From: an uncultured Clostridia bacterium
Lineage (GTDB): Bacteria > Bacillota > Clostridia > TANB77 > CAG-508
Direction: 5' to 3'
Length of the DNA: 64,000 nucleotides
Assembly (NCBI GenBank): GCA_944386755.1
Contig: CALXCF010000006.1
Location: 1 to 64,000 of the forward strand
The notes beneath the pieces are model-generated. The model saw only the letters and a list, made by a program, of their open reading frames with translations, was not told where the DNA came from and did no database searches. Position numbers and translations under genes: made by a program. Shown here piece after piece: positions 62,901-64,000 of the stretch (position 1 is the first letter of the stretch; every line of letters begins with the position of its first letter).

Positions 62901-63191
62901 ATGAATTTTTATAAGAAAAGTAAAAAAGAATTTAAAAGATATATTAGAGAAAATCCGTACACAACTAAAGAAGAATGGGATAATTATGCACACCGAAACT
63001 GCTTAGCTAGTGCATTTACATTAGAATGTCACGAAATAATAGATGAAACACTAAAATTACTGATAATGAGAAGCAAAGATAGATTTGAATTTTTAAAAGA
63101 GATTTTTATAATAATTCCTCCGAAAAGCTTGAAAAAAATTGAAAAATTGTGTAAATTAAGAAACGGTGATACAAAAGAAAATGAAAATTGA
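62901..63191 (+). CDS. Hypothetical cargo protein
   Basis: 96 residues from ATG 62901 (CGGTGAT upstream). Basic helical: MNFYKKSKKEFKRYIRENPY, TTKEEWDNYAHRN, EIIDETLKLLIMRSKDRFEF. The TKEEW..YA piece resembles small DNA-binding repeats. Overlaps the Spo0E-like gene by 11 bp, so they are co-expressed. Confidence 0.55.
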   Translation: MNFYKKSKKEFKRYIRENPYTTKEEWDNYAHRNCLASAFTLECHEIIDETLKLLIMRSKDRFEFLKEIFIIIPPKSLKKIEKLCKLRNGDTKENEN

Positions 63192-63555
63192 TATTTTAAA
63201 AAGAATAAAGAGAACGAGAAAACTATTAGATAAAAACATAAAAAAATATGGTTTAAATTCAAATGAAACTAAAAAAATAAGCAGAGAAATGGACGAACTA
63301 ATAAAAGAATATTACGATAGTATAAAAACAGTAGAATATCCAGATTTTTCAGATATGTTTTTATATTATAAGAAATCTTATGAAATGTTAAAAAGTGTAA
63401 CGTTGCAATTAAAGAAATTTCCTTCAATTTTAGACTGGACTAGCTTTGCAAAAGAAAATAATTGTTTAAGTCATATATCATTAGAATATATATCAAAATT
63501 GGACTGGAATTATTTAGAAATTAAAGTTAAAAGAGAATTAAATTTAGAAATTTAA
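63181..63555 (+). CDS. Spo0E-like protein with C-terminal helical domain (prophage copy)
   Basis: 124 residues. Residues ~1-50 are Spo0E-like (RTRKLLDKNIKKYGLNSNET, ISREMDELIKEYYDS). The C-terminal part (FPSILDWTSFAKENNCLSHI, KVKRELNLEI) is shared with the host gene at 16563. A phage-borne member could dampen host Spo0A~P; function inferred. An upstream GTG at 63166 is possible. Confidence 0.65.
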   Translation: MKIDILKRIKRTRKLLDKNIKKYGLNSNETKKISREMDELIKEYYDSIKTVEYPDFSDMFLYYKKSYEMLKSVTLQLKKFPSILDWTSFAKENNCLSHISLEYISKLDWNYLEIKVKRELNLEI

Positions 63556-63565
63556 AAAATTTTTT

Positions 63566-63597
63566 CGCATGGCACAAGGCTTTGCGACTTTTTTTGT
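63566..63597 (+). terminator. Terminator after Spo0E-like gene
   Basis: TCGCA/TGCGA-based hairpin followed by CTTTTTTT. It overlaps the start of the next promoter's 0A-like box. Confidence 0.6.
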
Positions 63598-63645
63598 CGA
63601 AAACGACGGTAGAATCCTTGACGGATTTTTTAAAATAAATATAAT
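63595..63645 (+). promoter_or_regulatory. TGTCGAAA (0A-box-like) promoter, prophage copy
   Basis: TGTCGAAA 63595-63602, 15 bp, TTGACG 63618-63623, 16 bp, TATAAT 63640-63645. Spacing identical to 17038-17088. Confidence 0.68.
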
Positions 63646-63653
63646 TAAAGAAA

Positions 63654-63741
63654 GAGAGATAGATGACCCACTACAATCCTCTATCTCTCAAAGGTCACAC
63701 TCAATGAGTATGTATACATAGAGTATAACCTCTTTGAGTGT
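63654..63741 (+). ncRNA. Structured 5' leader with two hairpins
   Basis: GAGAGATAGA/TCTATCTCTC (63654-63689) then ACACTCAA/TTGAGTGT (63697-63741) enclosing TATGTATACATA. They begin at the predicted transcript start and precede the ORF at 63780. Could be a regulatory leader or a small RNA; no known family recognised. Confidence 0.5.
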
Positions 63742-63779
63742 AAAAGTCAAATTTTTATGCGAAAGTGAGGTTTTATTTT

Positions 63780-63939
63780 ATGAAAGATGTAGTATTAAAT
63801 GAAGTAATGAAAGAATTAATTATTAGTAAAAAGGATTTTGAAAAATATTTTAAGAAGAAAAATATCATTAACATAGAACAATATAATGTCTATATAAAAA
63901 CTAAGTCGGGAAAAAGTCGGGAAAAATAAAATACTGTAA
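63780..63939 (+). CDS. Small basic ORF at prophage right end (possible CGG shift)
   Basis: ATG with GTGAGG upstream; 49 residues in zero frame to 63929, or 52 with a +1 skip at AGT-CGG-GAA, ending at 63939. Sequence KELIISKKDFEKYFKKKNII is helical and basic. Its end runs through the 28-bp arm repeat, so it may be partly fortuitous. Confidence 0.4.
63897..63924 (+). repeat. Integrase arm-type repeat, right copy
   Basis: 28 bp identical to 23387-23414, with two AAGTCGGG units, 52 bp before the right att core. Confidence 0.65.
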
Positions 63940-63965
63940 AATTACAAATTGTTGTAATCTTACAG
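63934..63965. terminator. Terminator-like hairpin at prophage right end
   Basis: CTGTAAAATTACAA/TTGTAATCTTACAG, one mismatch, 4-nt loop. No strong T run; may insulate host and phage transcription. Confidence 0.5.
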
Positions 63966-63976
63966 CATCAAGTGTT

Positions 63977-64000
63977 TGGTGAGCCAGGAGGGGCTTGAAC
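63977..64000 (-). tRNA. 3' end of the att-site tRNA gene (runs off window)
   Basis: Minus-strand acceptor end and start of the T arm (TGGCTCACCA, GTTCAAGCCCC). The 20 bp 63976-63995 equal 23251-23270; the next base differs (T versus C). The rest of the tRNA should lie beyond base 64000, so its identity cannot be read. Confidence 0.8.

Overview
The window is AT-rich DNA from a Bacillota (low-GC Gram-positive) genome, probably an uncultured Clostridia-like gut bacterium. The grounds are strong A/AGA/AUA codon bias, AGGAGG ribosome sites, a sortase with an LPXTG substrate, cohesin/dockerin modules, Spo0E-like proteins and TGTCGAAA (0A-box-like) motifs. The species cannot be named from sequence alone. 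Bases 1-23250 are host chromosome and about 23252-63976 is one intact-looking prophage; the last 24 bases re-enter a host tRNA gene.

Host part. 1-3500: a diversity-generating retroelement (DGR): a pilin-like protein ending in a variable C-type-lectin/FGE-like domain, a template repeat, Avd and a reverse transcriptase. 3.6-6.1 kb: an adenosine-deaminase-like protein fused to a nucleotide-binding-like domain. 6.3-12 kb: a surface cluster with an LPKTG-anchored cohesin protein, its sortase, a dockerin-bearing glucosaminidase and a second membrane-anchored cohesin protein, so the enzyme can be docked on the cell surface. 12.2-12.5 kb: tRNA-Arg(ACG) and tRNA-Pro(TGG). 12.6-23.2 kb: Fic protein, a three-gene operon (unknown protein, PD-(D/E)xK-like protein, metallo-beta-lactamase-fold hydrolase), a Spo0E-like protein, M18 aminopeptidase, GNAT acetyltransferase, GT39-type membrane protein and an AAA/DUF4143 ATPase.

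Prophage (HK97-type siphovirus). It sits in the 3' end of a tRNA gene, with the integrase next to the left att site. Order: integrase, CI-like repressor, four 17-bp operators, Cro-like and excisionase-like genes; small early genes; initiator with intragenic iterons and DnaB helicase; sigma factor, cytosine methyltransferase and many small genes; two tRNAs; glycosyltransferase, HNH, terminases, portal, protease, capsid, connectors, tail tube, chaperones, tape measure; an independently transcribed cargo island (51.2-54.9 kb); distal tail, fibre, holin, amidase; and a right-end cargo region with a small membrane protein and a second Spo0E-like gene.

Main unusual result. By hand scan, CGG is essentially absent as an in-frame arginine codon. 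The six in-frame CGG triplets in well-supported genes (8484, 14100, 15207 region, 16235, 19896, 62468) all fall where the reading frame must move +1. Skipping the C so that GGN is read as glycine restores a longer, family-consistent protein each time; in the three-gene operon and the GNAT gene the new stop also fits the neighbouring start or terminator. The only arginine CGN tRNA visible is ACG, which normally reads CGU/CGC/CGA but not CGG. This suggests CGG is unassigned here and decoded by +1 frameshifting or as a quadruplet, in host and prophage alike.
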